This document shows, piece by piece, positions 27,455-37,834 of a stretch of DNA of 64,000 bases (its first letter is position 1; every line of letters starts with the position of its first letter). Both the position numbers and the translations under genes were made by a program. Source of the stretch: Smittia aterrima (taxonomy: Eukaryota > Arthropoda > Insecta > Diptera > Chironomidae); contig CP093831.1 in assembly GCA_033063855.1 (NCBI GenBank), forward strand, positions 27,776,001 to 27,840,000, given 5' to 3'. Under the pieces are notes generated by a model that ran no database searches, had not been told where the DNA came from, and saw only the letters and a program-made list of their open reading frames with translations.

Positions 27455-30074
27455 TCAAGTTGGACTTGGAAACATTTTTGGGATCGAAAGTTTTGCGTTG
27501 GAAAAAAGTTTTCGCATTTCCGTTTGGACTGAGGCAGCGATTTCGTTATAAATATTTCTCAACGCTCCATTGTCAGTGTCGCTGATGACTCGATGAATAA
27601 ACCTCATTGCAATGTAAAGAACATCGAGCTCCTTCTGTTGAACCAATTCTGCTGCGTCTTGTGAAGTCTTAGCGATTGAATCTTCATCGTCGTTCTCGAT
27701 CAAATAATGAAACATTTTCTTCCAATTTTGTTGAAGGAAAAAGTTGTCGTTCTTGAATTCTTTTGGTTTCACGTCTTCGACAGTTTCAATCGGAATCGAT
27801 TTCATTTCTTCTTCCTCATCCGGAACTTGATACTCTTTAAGAATCTCATCAACAATTTCTGGAGGAAGCTCAGCGAGCACTTCAGGATCAATCATCTCGA
27901 CCGTTCTCTTGAAAGAAGTTCGAGAACTTTTCTTCGGTTGAAATAAATTGCTGACAGATGTTGAGCTCGATTTATTGATTGAAGAATTCTTTGATGGTCT
28001 TCCTCGCTTTTTTTTAACTGGTGAAAGCTTCTTCGCTTTCTTAGGAGATGACTCAAGCTTCACTGGTTGAAGTTTAATTCTGGGTAAGCTTGGCGTTGTT
28101 GATTGTTTCTCAGCTGCTTTCTTAAACATTTCTATCAGCAAACTGTCCTTGCGATCTTCATCTAACTTTGACATTTGCACTCCGATTCCTCGAAGTTCGA
28201 AAGGAGGAATGTTGAACGCTGCTAGAAGCTTTAAAACTTGTCTGTGGATGACAATTTCGTCGTCAGTCGATGCCAGCAACGCGACAGATTTGCTTGATTT
28301 TTCAGCTAAGCCGTGGCCCATAAATTTTGCTGTTTCAAACGAAGCGTCTTTAGACCGAGCCATCAGCTTCAACGTAATGAGCTTTCCCTTTTTGCTAATC
28401 TCCTTTAATCTCTTACTCAACTCAACAGCGACTTGCATGAGAAAAGTGTGAACTTCGTGATCTTCGTTGAATCGGATTCCGTAATTGACTTCAACTGAAA
28501 CGGATTTTCTCTGCTGCTCAAAGACGAGTTTCTTATCGTCGAGGCCACGCGACATCATCTGCAAGGTTTCACCAAATTTCTTTCCAAAAGTATTTTGAAG
28601 TAACTGCATCGGAAGATTCTGAAGTTGCCCACAAGTTTCAAGTTTAAGTTGAGCCATCTGATGAGCTGTGTTCGGTCCAACGCCAGGCAGCTCCTTGAGT
28701 GGCATGTCACTTAAATATTGTTCAACATCCATTTCCAGTAAACTAAATTGTCCGTTTGGTTTCGCTTTCTTCGTTGCCATTCGAGCTTGCAATCGATTTG
28801 CTCCAAGACCGATACTGCAAGTGCAGCCAGTTTGATCGAAAATGTCTTTTCTTAACATTGTGATGAAGTCAATGACATCGATTTGACATTCTGTGAGAAG
28901 ACTTCGTAAATCTGCATAAAGCTCATCGCAACTCACAGCTTCAATCTCTAATGTGTACTTCGCTATCGTGTTGTAGAGAACGTAAGCAGTTTCTCTGTAA
29001 GCTTCGAAGTCGTAAGGAATCGTTTTAAGCTCTGGACAAAGTTTCAAAGCAGCGCCAACGAACGATCCGTTCTTGATTCCTTTCGCTCTCGCTTCGTAAC
29101 TGCAAGAAGCGATTTCTGAGTAAGAATTAAAGCTTTCGTCTCCTCTTAAACTTTCTTTGCCTTTTGAATGCGTCACAGCGACAGGAACTCCTTTCAAGTG
29201 AGGATGCTTTTTAAGTGAAACTGAGACGAAGAAGCAATCCATGTCAATGTGCATAACGATCTCTTGGTTTGATGGAATGGAATTGATTGCTGGCTTCAGT
29301 TTAGCTTTGATGACATTTCTTTCAGGAAACTTTCCATCATTTTTCTTTCGCAAATCGTTGATGTAATACTTGAACCCAGATCCAAGAGTTGCGATGTGAT
29401 GAAGACGAGAATTGTTTAGAAAATCTTGAAGGAAGTTTGGGTCGACTGCTGTTCCAGTTGCTTCTTGCTCGACAATGTTTTCCTTTACAATTTCTGGCTC
29501 ACCATTCATCTTTGCATTCAGAGTTTGAAGACTGAGAAATATTGAATCGATCTCATTATTCTGAGTTTGCGGAATTTCCTTTTCGGTTCTCTCGAAATTG
29601 ATTGAAGGCTGCGATTGATTCTTGTTTGTGTAGAGAAGATATTTTGAGTAATCGAGCAAGCGATTCTCTCGAAGGGAATCAACGATCCATTCAGGTTTCA
29701 CAATGTTCTTGATTGAATTTGTTCTTCGAACTTTGACATCAGGAAGATTTGATGCGATGACGAATTTCGTGTGACTTCTAAGATAATGATGAAAAGTTCC
29801 TTTTGTGAGAGAAATTGTGATGAGACATGACAGCAAAGAAGTGAATTGAGTTGTTACCTGAATGCTCTAACATTATTCTTTTCAGTTCATCGCCATTTGG
29901 TTTAGTAAATCCATTCACGAAAATTGAAATTCCTTGAAACAAATTCGATTTCTGTTTGCAAACTGCGGCAAGTGTTGCATATTGTTCCTCCAACTTAGAG
30001 ACCTTCGCTGCCATGTAGCCGCCATGTTCACCGAATCCATTGTCTTCGTCAACAGGTCGTTTCTTTAAACTCAT
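27455..30074 (-). CDS. Rev1: DNA repair protein REV1, Y-family polymerase scaffold (853 aa)
   Basis: Deoxycytidyl transferase and scaffold of translesion synthesis. Exons are 29858-30074 and 27455-29799 (854 codons with stop). Order: BRCT domain at about residues 45-130 (ISIFVNGFTKPNGDELKRIM; VKPEWIVDSLRENRLLDYS); polymerase palm with the metal-binding MHIDMDCFFVSVSLK and SCDELYADL, about 260-420; and HhH (LPGVGPNTAHQ). A little-finger domain follows, then a basic stretch (KKAKKLSPVKKKRGRPSK). A ubiquitin-binding motif (LPPEIVDEILKEYQ) is near residue 700, and the C-terminal helical domain that docks REV7 and other polymerases comes last. It is shorter than vertebrate REV1 (~1250 aa), mainly in linkers. 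Confidence 0.95.
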
Positions 30075-30811
30075 TTTATTTATTCAATGTTTTTAAGTTA
30101 AAACCCCCATCTGGTGGCGTTCCAGAATATTATCGACAAAGCAGAACACATAAAAAAAATTATTAGCGTGGGAAGACTGTAATTTTTAAACTCATCGTTT
30201 ATTCAGAATTTTCGATTCTTTACAAGTTTGTAAAGCTGATTCTTTATCATTGATTATCGAACTGCTTTGCTTGACGGAGGATCATTGCAAAAAATTCTTC
30301 ATTTGACAATTGATCATAAGACGATGAGTCATTCATGTTGCTCTTGAAAGCTAATGAAGCAAAGCTTTCTCCATTTTCATTTTTTGTGTGTCACGGATCA
30401 CAATTGAACCAATCAAAATATTTTCATTGTTTTCTCTTTTTAATTACCTTCAGCGAATTATAATTTGATGAGCTCTAAGGCTCATTAATTTAATTATCAG
30501 TTTTGTTTGTAGTGAATCATTTCTCTTCCCTTATTGACTTTTTAGTCTTTTTTGACTTTAATTTCTTAGCTCTACAGAATTTTATCAGCTTTTTGATAAC
30601 GTTAATAATGCAACTAAATGAATATATTTTGCTGTTTATTGAATATGCATGTTTCAAGTTGAAATGAAGATATTGAATCGTAAAGGTTGCAACAGTCTCC
30701 TGTCGATCAAATCTTTAAATAATTTAGAAGTTTGAAAAACAAAATCTACTCAAATCTGTTGTGTGCAGTAATTTTTTAGGAGCTTGAAGTGAAATTTGTG
30801 GATGCATTTTA
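30075..30811. other. REV1 upstream region and 3' flank of the DUF1091 array
   Basis: 30109-30146 carries ATCTGGTGGCG and, 24 bp on, TCGACAAAGCAGAA; a near-identical pair lies upstream of BRD7/9 (see findings). From about 30440 the sequence matches the 3' flanks of DUF1091 genes D and E, including an ATGAGCT/GGCTCAT hairpin (30468-30485). No gene. Confidence 0.55.
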
Positions 30812-31608
30812 TTAGAACTCATATCTTCCCCTTGCGGTGTATGTTGAATAGCAAATAATTTCAAGAATGAAATCATCTTCGTCATTTGACAGTTTTAGCA
30901 TTTGTTTGTAGTCGCCACTAGGAAAGATTTGGAATTTTTCAATTGCTTCTTCATCAGTGTAGTTCCACATGCGAAATTTATAGCCAGCTTTCCATGGACA
31001 ATTCGGTTTATCTATTTTTGAATAAAGAAATTAGTCTTCAACTGTTATCCACTTTGGTTTCTTCACCTTCAACATTTCCTAAAATTTGAGCAGCAATTTC
31101 TTCGACACCTTTGAATTTCACCGATAAATTTAAGATGTTGCATCCATCAATTACTGGAAGCTTAGCAAGTTGTCTCCAGGTATTGCTGAGATATTTGAAG
31201 TGAACTTCATAATTGACCTGCAAGAGTTGGACTTCATCCGAAAGATTAAACTTTTGAGTATTTTTCTTTTACTTCAATTTTGTGCATAGTCCGAATAACA
31301 TCAAAGCCAACGTTCAAAACTGAATAGTTTCGAGAGTAAGGTTTGACTTGGCATCGTTCAACGCGAACAGTTTTTCCCGATGCTCTGCAAGTAATTTTCG
31401 TGAACCGTTTAACCTGCGAAAGTTTTATTTTAAAGTAATATCAAGAAACACATTTATTATAAATATATTATATATATATATATGTTATAAATATATTATA
31501 TATATTTTTTATTAAATATATTTAATATAATTCTTTGCACATCACCCCATATGTTTCCAATCCAATCCAGAAAATTGAAAAACAAATTAAAACAACGAAA
31601 ACTTTCAT
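30812..31608 (-). CDS. Secreted DUF1091/DM8-type protein A (184 aa)
   Basis: Small secreted protein of the insect DUF1091 (DM8) family, whose fold is related to MD-2/GM2-activator lipid-binding proteins. Drosophila CheB chemosensory proteins are thought to be relatives. Exons are 31546-31608, 31273-31413, 31067-31217 and 30812-31011. Signal peptide MKVFVVLICFSIFWIG. The core contains KITCRASGKTVRVERCQVKP, an F-x-Y-L motif (VHFKYLSNTWRQLAKLP), NCPWKAGYKFRMWNYTD (with the family Cys-Pro) and FPSGDYKQMLKLSNDEDD (family PxGDY). It is the 3'-most gene of a six-gene array with identical exon phases. The donor of exon 1 is GTGATG. Ligand and role unknown. Confidence 0.8.
31440..31530. repeat. ATATAT tract in DUF1091 gene A intron 1
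   Basis: TATATATATATATGTTATAAATATATTATATAT-like sequence (quoted in part) in the first intron, which is longer than the ~53-bp intron 1 of the other copies. Confidence 0.7.
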
Positions 31609-31657
31609 CGCACAATTCATGATAATAATTAGAAAAGCTTCAAATCATTGCGAATAT

Positions 31658-31684
31658 TTTATACGTTCTCGGACAGGAAGCTTA
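31658..31684 (-). promoter_or_regulatory. Conserved DUF1091 promoter block, gene A
   Basis: A 27-bp block found at the same distance (50-77 bp) upstream of every start codon in the array. On the minus strand it reads TAAGCTTCCTGTCCGAGAAC then GTATAAA, i.e. a TATA box with a conserved 20-bp upstream part. Other copies: 32977, 35059, 36661, 38896 and 40455. Confidence 0.7.
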
Positions 31685-32206
31685 ATGTAATAAATTATTC
31701 AAAATTGCAAATTACTGATCTCAAAAATCTCAATTCTTAACGATAATTGTTTCTCATTAGATTTATTCGCAAGCCTTCATAGCAACGTCAAACTGACAAA
31801 GTGAATTACCTGATGTTCAATACTGTCGAATTGAAACACGAAAGTTCTTCAAGAGATGTTCAACGTGTTGGGCACGTTATGAAAAGTGAAAAAGTGACTG
31901 TAATCTGTTTTTCGCTGACTACGCTGAAAATGAAACCGCTAAAAACGAAAACTTCTGTACCATCGATAAAATAAAATATTTTAGTAGGTTATCAATTTTA
32001 ATAAAAAAAAATTCTTTAATATAAAGCCATGGATTCGTAACCAATTTTTGTTTTCATTCGAAACTCAGATAAGTTAAACAAGATGCGAAAGAAAGTCTCC
32101 TGGAATTGTCGGTTCATTTCTAAAAGTCGTGGGAAATGTTGCATTAAACGTCTGCTTAAATATTTTCACCTCCTACGCTTAAAGTGAAATTTGTGGATGC
32201 ATTTTG
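31685..32206. other. Spacer between DUF1091 genes A and B
   Basis: Non-coding repeat-unit sequence. 31740-31985 matches 33050-33300 (upstream of gene B). 32100-32205 matches 34195-34295 (3' flank of gene C). No gene. Confidence 0.6.
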
Positions 32207-32927
32207 TTAGAACTCGTATTTTCCTCTTCCTGAGGTTGTCCAAAACGTTACACCTTCATAAATCAAATCATCTTCGTCATTTGACAGCTTTAAAGTTTGT
32301 CTGTAGTCGCCACTAGGAAAGTTTTGGAATTTTCTAACTACGTCTTCATCAGTATAGTTCCACATGTGAAATTTATATCCAGCTTTCCATGGACAATGCG
32401 AGGGTGGATCTATTTTCAAATAAAGTATTTAGTCTTCAATTGTTATTAACTTTATTTTCTTTACCTTCAACAGTTTCAAAAATTCGAGCAGCAAATTCTT
32501 CGACACCTTTGAATTTGAGCGATGAATTTAAGATGTTGCATATGTTAATTGTAGGGAGCTTAACAAGTTGTCTCCAGCTATTGCTGAGATGTTTGAAGTG
32601 AACTTCAAAATTGACCTACAAGAGTTGGACTTTCTCCAAAAGATTGAATCTTTGAATATTTTTTTCTCACATCAATTTTGTGCATAGTCCGAATAACATC
32701 AAAGCCAACGTTCAAAACCGAATAGTTTCGAGAGTAAGGTTTGATTTGGCATCGATCAATGCGAACAAATTTTCCCGATGCTCTGCAAGTAATTTTCGTG
32801 AACCGCTTAACCTGTGAAAACATTTTATTTTAAAGTAATCTCAAGAAATATTTAAGTTTGTTACAACAGCGGTTTCCAATCCAATCCAGAAAATTAAAGA
32901 GAAAATTAAAATAACCAAAACTTTCAT
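32207..32927 (-). CDS. Secreted DUF1091/DM8-type protein B (185 aa)
   Basis: Second gene of the array. Exons are 32865-32927, 32671-32811, 32465-32615 and 32207-32409 (63+141+151+203 nt). Signal peptide MKVLVILIFSLIFWIG. Mature part: VKRFTKITCRASGKFVRIDR, KPYSRNYSVLNVGFDVIRTM, HFKHLSNSWRQLVKLP, SHCPWKAGYKFHMWNYTDED and FPSGDYRQTLKLSNDEDD, ending SGRGKYEF. It has one codon more than A after the third junction (DPPSHCPW). Its 3' flank belongs to the type shared with genes C and F. Function as for gene A: a presumed secreted binding protein, inferred. Confidence 0.8.
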
Positions 32928-32976
32928 CGCACAATTTATGACAACAACTATAAAAGCTTCACATCTTTGCAAATCT

Positions 32977-33003
32977 TTTATACGTTCTCGGACAGGAAGC
33001 TTA
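32977..33003 (-). promoter_or_regulatory. Conserved DUF1091 promoter block, gene B
   Basis: Same 27-bp TATA-containing block as at gene A, 50 bp upstream of the gene B start codon. Confidence 0.7.
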
Positions 33004-33589
33004 ATGTGATAAATTATTAAAATGGCAAATTACTGATATCAAAAATTTCAATTCTTAACGATAAGTGTTTCTCATCAGATTTATTCGCAAGCCTCTGTAG
33101 CAACGTCAAAGTGACAAAGTGAATTACCTGATGTGCAATACTGTCGAATTAAACCAAGAGATTCAAGAGATTTTCAATGTGTTGGGCAAGTCATGAAAAG
33201 CGAAAAAGTTATTGTAATCTGTTTTTCGCTGATTACGCTAAAAATGAAACCGCTAAAAATGAAAACTTCTGTACCATCAATAAAATAAAATATTTTGGGT
33301 TATCAATATTAGTAAAAACAATTAAGATTACTTGTCACATGCGACCTGGTAGAAAGCTTTTTTCGATTTCGTTTTTCTTTTAATTCAATTTGTTAAATCA
33401 AAGTCAATGATTTATTATTTTTCATGATTTTATTATTAAAAACCAAAATGATTCGGTTAAATTTCATTTCATAAGTAAGTTCGATTGAGGTTTACAATGT
33501 TAGCTTATTGGTCTAACAAAAAATAAAGAATCGGAAAATCAATATACTCAAGAGCAACAAATGAATCGAAAAAGAACTTAATTCATTTG
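33004..33589. other. Spacer upstream of DUF1091 gene B
   Basis: Repeat-unit sequence to about 33320 (homologous to 31740-31990), then unique A+T-rich sequence. No gene. Confidence 0.5.
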
Positions 33590-33968
33590 GATCTTTCGAT
33601 GCTTTTTGATCAAATGTTTTTTCAATGCTTGAACGTGGAAATATTTGACGGCAATGTTCTTATTCTGACAATACGGACAAATTGCGGCAAATTTGCTGGA
33701 GCTTGATGGGTATGGCTCGGTTTCGATTCAACTTGTCGCATAACAATTTAATTTGGACTTGTGAATTATTTGCGTGAACCGGGCTTTCGTCTGTGGGACC
33801 AAAAGGATCGTCTTGAATTTCATCCATTTTAACATCAACATTTGATGTTTGTGTCTCGTTGTTACTCTTTTCTGGCTGATCGAAATGCTTTGAGAAGTCT
33901 GGCATTGGAATACCAGAAATTATTTTTATGAAATGGTTGTCGAAGAATGCAGTGCTCGGTTGTTTCAA
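33590..33968 (-). pseudogene. Frameshifted C2H2-type zinc-finger gene remnant
   Basis: The minus strand from 33968 is open (MKQPSTAFFDNHFIKIISG; acidic VDVKMDEIQDDPFGPTDESP) to a stop at 33660. In the next frame from about 33730, TEPYPSSSSKFAAICPYCQN continues into VKYFHVQALKKHLIKKH, a C2H2 finger (C-x2-C...H-x3-H), stopping at about 33580. The two frames overlap around 33690-33730, so a small indel is likely. It interrupts the DUF1091 array and has no counterpart in other units. It may be a pseudogene or an exon pair with an unseen splice. Confidence 0.5.
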
Positions 33969-34008
33969 TAGTTAGAAACCAAGTTTCAGTAGTCTGATAT
34001 AAAGTACT

Positions 34009-34063
34009 GGACAGACAGACGGGTAGACAAAGTGGCCATAAGGATCGTCTTTTGAAAAAAGCC
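34009..34063 (+). repeat. GACAGACGG-type dispersed repeat
   Basis: GGACAGACAGACGGGTAGAC followed by AAAGTGGCCATAAGGATCGT and GAAAAAAGCC. Same order of motifs as at 6177-6250. Confidence 0.6.
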
Positions 34064-34295
34064 TTAAAAACTGTTTAATAAGAAACAATAGAATTGTTAT
34101 CAATTCTTCTTTTAATTAGAAACTCATATCAGTAAAAAATAAAATTTGGCTGCTTTCAGTAAGTAGCAATGATGCGAAAGGAAAACTCCAGGAATTGTCG
34201 GTTCATTTCTAAAAGTCGTGGGAAATGTTGCATTGAACGTCTGCTTAAATATTTTCACCAACTAAGCTCAAAGTGAAAGTTGTGGATGCATTTTG

Positions 34296-35009
34296 TTAGA
34301 ACTCGTATTTTCCTCTTCCTGAGGTTGTCGAATACGATACAATTTCATAAATGAAATCATCTTCGTCATTTGAAAGCTTTAACGTTTGTTTGTAGTCACC
34401 ACTAGGAAAGTTTTGGAATTTTTTAATTGCGTCTTCATCAGTATAGTTCCACATGAGAAATTTGTAACCAACTTTCCATGGACAATGCGAGATTGGACCT
34501 ATTTTAATAAAAAGAATTTAGTCTTCAATTGTTATTAACTTTGTTCTCTTTACCTTCAACACTTCCCAAAATTCGAGCTGCAACTTCTTCAACACCTTTG
34601 AATTTAAGCGATAAATTTAAGACGTTGCATGCATTAATGGTTGGGAGCTTAACAAGTTGTCTCCAGCTATTGCTGAGGTGTTTGAAGTGAACTTCATAAT
34701 TGACCTACAAAAGTTGAACTTTCTACAAAAGACTTTTAAATATTTCTCCCTCACATCAAATTTGTTGATAGTCCGAATAACTTCAAAGCCGGCGTTCAAA
34801 ACTGAATAGTTTCGGGAATAAGGTTTGACTTGGCATCGTTCAATGCGAACAAATTTTCCGGATGCTCTGCAAGTCACTTTAGTGAACCGCTTAATCTGTG
34901 AACATTTTATTTCTAAGAAAGGTCAAGAAATATCTAAGTTTATTACAACAGCGGTTTCCAATCCAATCCAGAAAATTAAAGAAAAAATTAAAATACCCAA
35001 AACTTTCAT
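34296..35009 (-). CDS. Secreted DUF1091/DM8-type protein C (185 aa)
   Basis: Third gene of the array. Exons are 34947-35009, 34755-34895, 34554-34704 and 34296-34498 (63+141+151+203 nt). Signal peptide MKVLGILIFSLIFWIG. Core: IKRFTKVTCRASGKFVRIER, HFKHLSNSWRQLVKLP, SHCPWKVGYKFLMWNYTDED and FPSGDYKQTLKLSNDEDD. Differences from B cluster in exon 2 (AGFEVIRTINKFD) and the FLMWNY segment. All junctions are in frame and no inactivating change is seen. Confidence 0.8.
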
Positions 35010-35058
35010 CGCACAATTTATGACAACAATTAGATGAGCTTCACATCATTGCGAATAT

Positions 35059-35085
35059 TTTATACGTTCTCGGACAGGAAGCTTA
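35059..35085 (-). promoter_or_regulatory. Conserved DUF1091 promoter block, gene C
   Basis: Same 27-bp TATA-containing block, 50 bp upstream of the gene C start codon. Confidence 0.7.
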
Positions 35086-35194
35086 ATGTGATAAATTATT
35101 GAAATGGCAAATTACTGATCTGAAAATTTAATCATCAGATTTGTTCGCAAGCCTCCGAAGCGACGACAAACTTAATTACCCGATGCAAAACACA

Positions 35195-35390
35195 GTAAAA
35201 TTTATTTCGAAATTATGGATTAGCTTCTGTTGTTTCAGAAAATTAGCACATCTTATAAATATTTTCTCTTGGTAAAATTTTGATTTTCCTTGATGAAAGT
35301 TTGGGTTCGCCAATTCACGACTCTCGAAATATGTTGAGACTTTTATTGAACAAAATTCAATTTTAGGACAAGTGTCGAAATATGTGCAAA
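35195..35390 (-). pseudogene. LRR-gene tail relic in DUF1091 unit
   Basis: Minus-strand bases around 35218-35310 match the last exon of the LRR gene at 40631 (shared GAGAAAATATTTATAAGATGTG and GAAACAAC...CCATAATT, quoted in part). Only the end of that exon remains and the frame is not kept. This shows the duplicated unit included the 3' end of an LRR gene. Confidence 0.6.
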
Positions 35391-35393
35391 TTA

Positions 35394-35562
35394 GAGTGAA
35401 GTGTCTAATTCGCCTCAACGCCGATTGTACTTAAGTGAGTCACAATTTTAATACGGCTAATTAGGCCGTAGATAGTATGTTTGGTGTTTGCCTAATTAGC
35501 CGTTTTAAAATTGTGACCCACTTAAGTACAATCGGCGTTGAGGCGAATTAGGCACTTCACTC
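35394..35562. mobile_element. Foldback MITE with TA flanks (169 bp)
   Basis: Nearly the whole element is an inverted repeat with ~72-bp arms. It begins GAGTGAAGTGTCTAATTCGC and ends with the complement (GCGAATTAGGCACTTCACTC), flanked by TA on both sides. It has a few mismatches and no coding capacity. TA flanks suggest a Tc1/mariner-type target. A deletion derivative lies at 37721-37834 in the next repeat unit. Confidence 0.75.
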
Positions 35563-35886
35563 TATAAAAAAAATTTGAGCCTGATAAGAATAAGATTTTT
35601 TGCCTTGCGTGAAAGTAAGGGCGTCACAGACGACGAATTAAGAAATTTGAGAAGAAAAAGAATTATTTCCGTTGTTTTCACTTTTTTATTGCCTTCAGAG
35701 AATCATAATTTGATGAGCTCTAAAGCTCATTATTTGTCAGTTTGGTTTTGGTATGAATCATTTTTATCATTTTTTTTCTCCCCTCATCGACTTTTTAGTG
35801 TTTTGTGACTTTAATTCCTTAGCTCTAGTTGTGTCCAGTTATTTTAGAAACTTGAAGTGAAATTTTAAATTTGCGGTTATATTTTG
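35563..35886. other. 3' flank of DUF1091 gene D
   Basis: Unit sequence shared with 37.84-38.12 kb and partly with 30.44-30.81 kb. It includes the perfect hairpin ATGAGCTCTAAAGCTCAT (35713-35730). No coding frame is supported. Confidence 0.55.
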
Positions 35887-36611
35887 TTAGAACACGTATC
35901 TTGATCTTCCTGTGATTGTCGAATACGATACAACTTCAAGAATCAAATCATCTTCGTCGTTTGACAACTTACAACTTTGTTTGTAGTCACCACTAGGAAA
36001 GGGTTGGAATTTTTCAGCTGCTTCGCCATCAGTGTAGTTCCATATTCGGAATTTATAACCAGCTTTCCAAGGACAATGCGATAAATCTATTTTCAAATAA
36101 AGAATTAAGTCTTCAATGGTCAACTCACTTTGTTTTCTTTAACCTTCAACATTTCCTAAAATTTGAGCTGCAATTTCTTCAACACCTCTGAATTTGAGTG
36201 ATAAATTTAAGACGTTACATCCATTAATTGTTGGAAGCTTAATAATTTGTCTCCAGCTATTGCTGAGATACTTGAAGTGAACTTCATAATTGACCTACAA
36301 GAGTTGAACTTTATCCAAAAGATTAAACTTTTGAATATTTCTTCCTCACATCAATTTTGTGCATAGTCCGAATAACTTCAAATCCAATGTTTAAAACTGT
36401 GTAGTTTCGAGAATAAGGTTTGACTTGGCATCGTTCAAAGCGAACAGTTTTTCCCGATGCTTTGCAAGTAACTTTCGTGAACCGCTTAACCTGTGAAAAC
36501 ATTTTATTTTATTTTAAAAGAATCTCAAGAAGTATTTAGGACTGTTACAAGAGCGGTTTCCAATCCAATCCAGAAAATTAAAGAAAAAACTAAAACAAAC
36601 GAAACTTTCAT
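35887..36611 (-). CDS. Secreted DUF1091/DM8-type protein D (184 aa)
   Basis: Fourth gene of the array. Exons are 36549-36611, 36350-36490, 36144-36294 and 35887-36086 (63+141+151+200 nt). Signal peptide MKVSFVLVFSLIFWIG. Core: VKRFTKVTCKASGKTVRFER, HFKYLSNSWRQIIKLP, SHCPWKAGYKFRIWNYTDGE and FPSGDYKQSCKLSNDEDD, ending TGRSRYVF. The C-terminus and the LKLSND segment (Cys for Leu) differ from its siblings, so it may form a different disulfide pattern. The donor of exon 3 is the weak GTTAAA. Confidence 0.8.
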
Positions 36612-36660
36612 CGCACAATTCATGACAACAACTATAAAAGTTTCACATCTTTGCAAATCT

Positions 36661-36687
36661 TTTATACGTTCTCGGACAGGAAGCTTA
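36661..36687 (-). promoter_or_regulatory. Conserved DUF1091 promoter block, gene D
   Basis: Same 27-bp TATA-containing block, 50 bp upstream of the gene D start codon. Confidence 0.7.
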
Positions 36688-36784
36688 GAAATATGATAAA
36701 CTGTTTAAATGGGAAATTAGTGATCTGAAAAATTTTTACTCATCAGATTAGATCGCACGCTTACGAAGCGACGACAAACTTAAT

Positions 36785-37440
36785 TACCCGATGCAAAAAA
36801 CAGTAAAATTTATTTCGAAATTATGGACTAGCTTCTGTTGTTTCCAAGGGGAAAATAACTGCAGTAAACCGATTTTTTACTTCAAGCAGTAAAACCTTTT
36901 ACTGCTGCAGTAAAACTATATTTTTACTTTTTTTTTACTGCATCAACAAATAATAGTAGAATTTGTTGAATAGTTTGGCTTTTTTTAAGACAAACTTATG
37001 TCTATGTTCATGTTCGACTGTAATTATGTTCATATTCAAAGTAAATGTTTCTAATTTAACATTTGAAGAAAAAATTTTTTTTTTTTCATTTCAACCGTTG
37101 GAAATTTTTGAAAAATATTAAGAAAAACTCGATCGAAAAGTTTTAATTTTATTTATAACAAAGAAATCGTATGTCAATCGAAAGCTAAGTGATAAAAGAG
37201 CAATTTCGCATTCTAAAACAATAATATTAAAATCGGGCAGAGCTCAAAAACCGATGTTAACTGAGTGCAGTAAATCTGTGCAGTAAAAGTCGAATTTTGG
37301 TTTTACTGCAGCAGTAAAAGTTTTACTAAAGTTTTACTTTTACTGCAGTTATTTTCCCCTTGGTTGTTTCAGAAAAATAAAACATCTTATAAATATTTTC
37401 ACTTGGTAAAATTTTGATTTTCCTTGATGAAAGTTTGGGT
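36785..37440 (-). pseudogene. LRR-gene tail relic split by the hAT-type MITE
   Basis: Sequence on both sides of the element at 36845-37362 matches 35195-35300 and thus the LRR-gene tail (ACTAGCTTCTGTTGTTTC before, AGAAAAATAAAACATCTTAT after). Beyond 37440, about 190 bp without a counterpart is present before homology resumes at about 37650. Confidence 0.6.
36845..37362. mobile_element. hAT-type MITE, 518 bp, with 8-bp target duplication
   Basis: Terminal inverted repeats of 24 bp (CAAGGGGAAAATAACTGCAG then TAAA; exact complement at 37339-37362). They are flanked by the direct repeat GTTGTTTC at 36837-36844 and 37363-37370. Paralogous sites at 35.23 and 40.64 kb carry one GTTGTTTC and no insert. 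The interior has many TTTTACTGCAGCAGTAAAA-like subterminal repeats and no transposase. The 8-bp target duplication and CA..TG ends fit the hAT superfamily. Confidence 0.88.
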
Positions 37441-37720
37441 TCATGAACGACGCCGACAGTTCATTTTTCTCCGCCAGTTGCGCTAAAGTTGAGCGTCATG
37501 CCACAGGCAAAAAGAAGAAATTTCACATCAAGCCAATTCTTATTATTATTGTTAAGAAGAACTTCACTTTCGATTTAGTAAATAGTAGATTAGTAAACCT
37601 TTTCAATAGATTACGAAACACACGAAAATCAATGTCTACGAGTCGTGATTCACATATATGTTGAGACTTTTATTGAACAAAATTCAATTTTAAGCCAAAT
37701 GTCGAAATGTATGCGAATTA

Positions 37721-37834
37721 GAGTGAAGTGCATATATAGTATGTTTGGTATTCTACCTATGGCCTAATTAGCCGTAATAAAATTGTGACTCACTTAAGTA
37801 CAATTGGCGTTGAGGCGAATAAGGCACTTCACTC
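37721..37834. mobile_element. Deletion derivative of the TA-flanked foldback MITE
   Basis: Starts GAGTGAAGTG and ends CACTTCACTC with TA on both sides. The right arm (TAATTAGCCG to GAGGCGAATAAGG) is kept, and about 60 bp of the left arm is lost. It sits at the same place in its repeat unit as the full copy at 35394-35562, so it was copied with the unit and then deleted. Confidence 0.72.
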
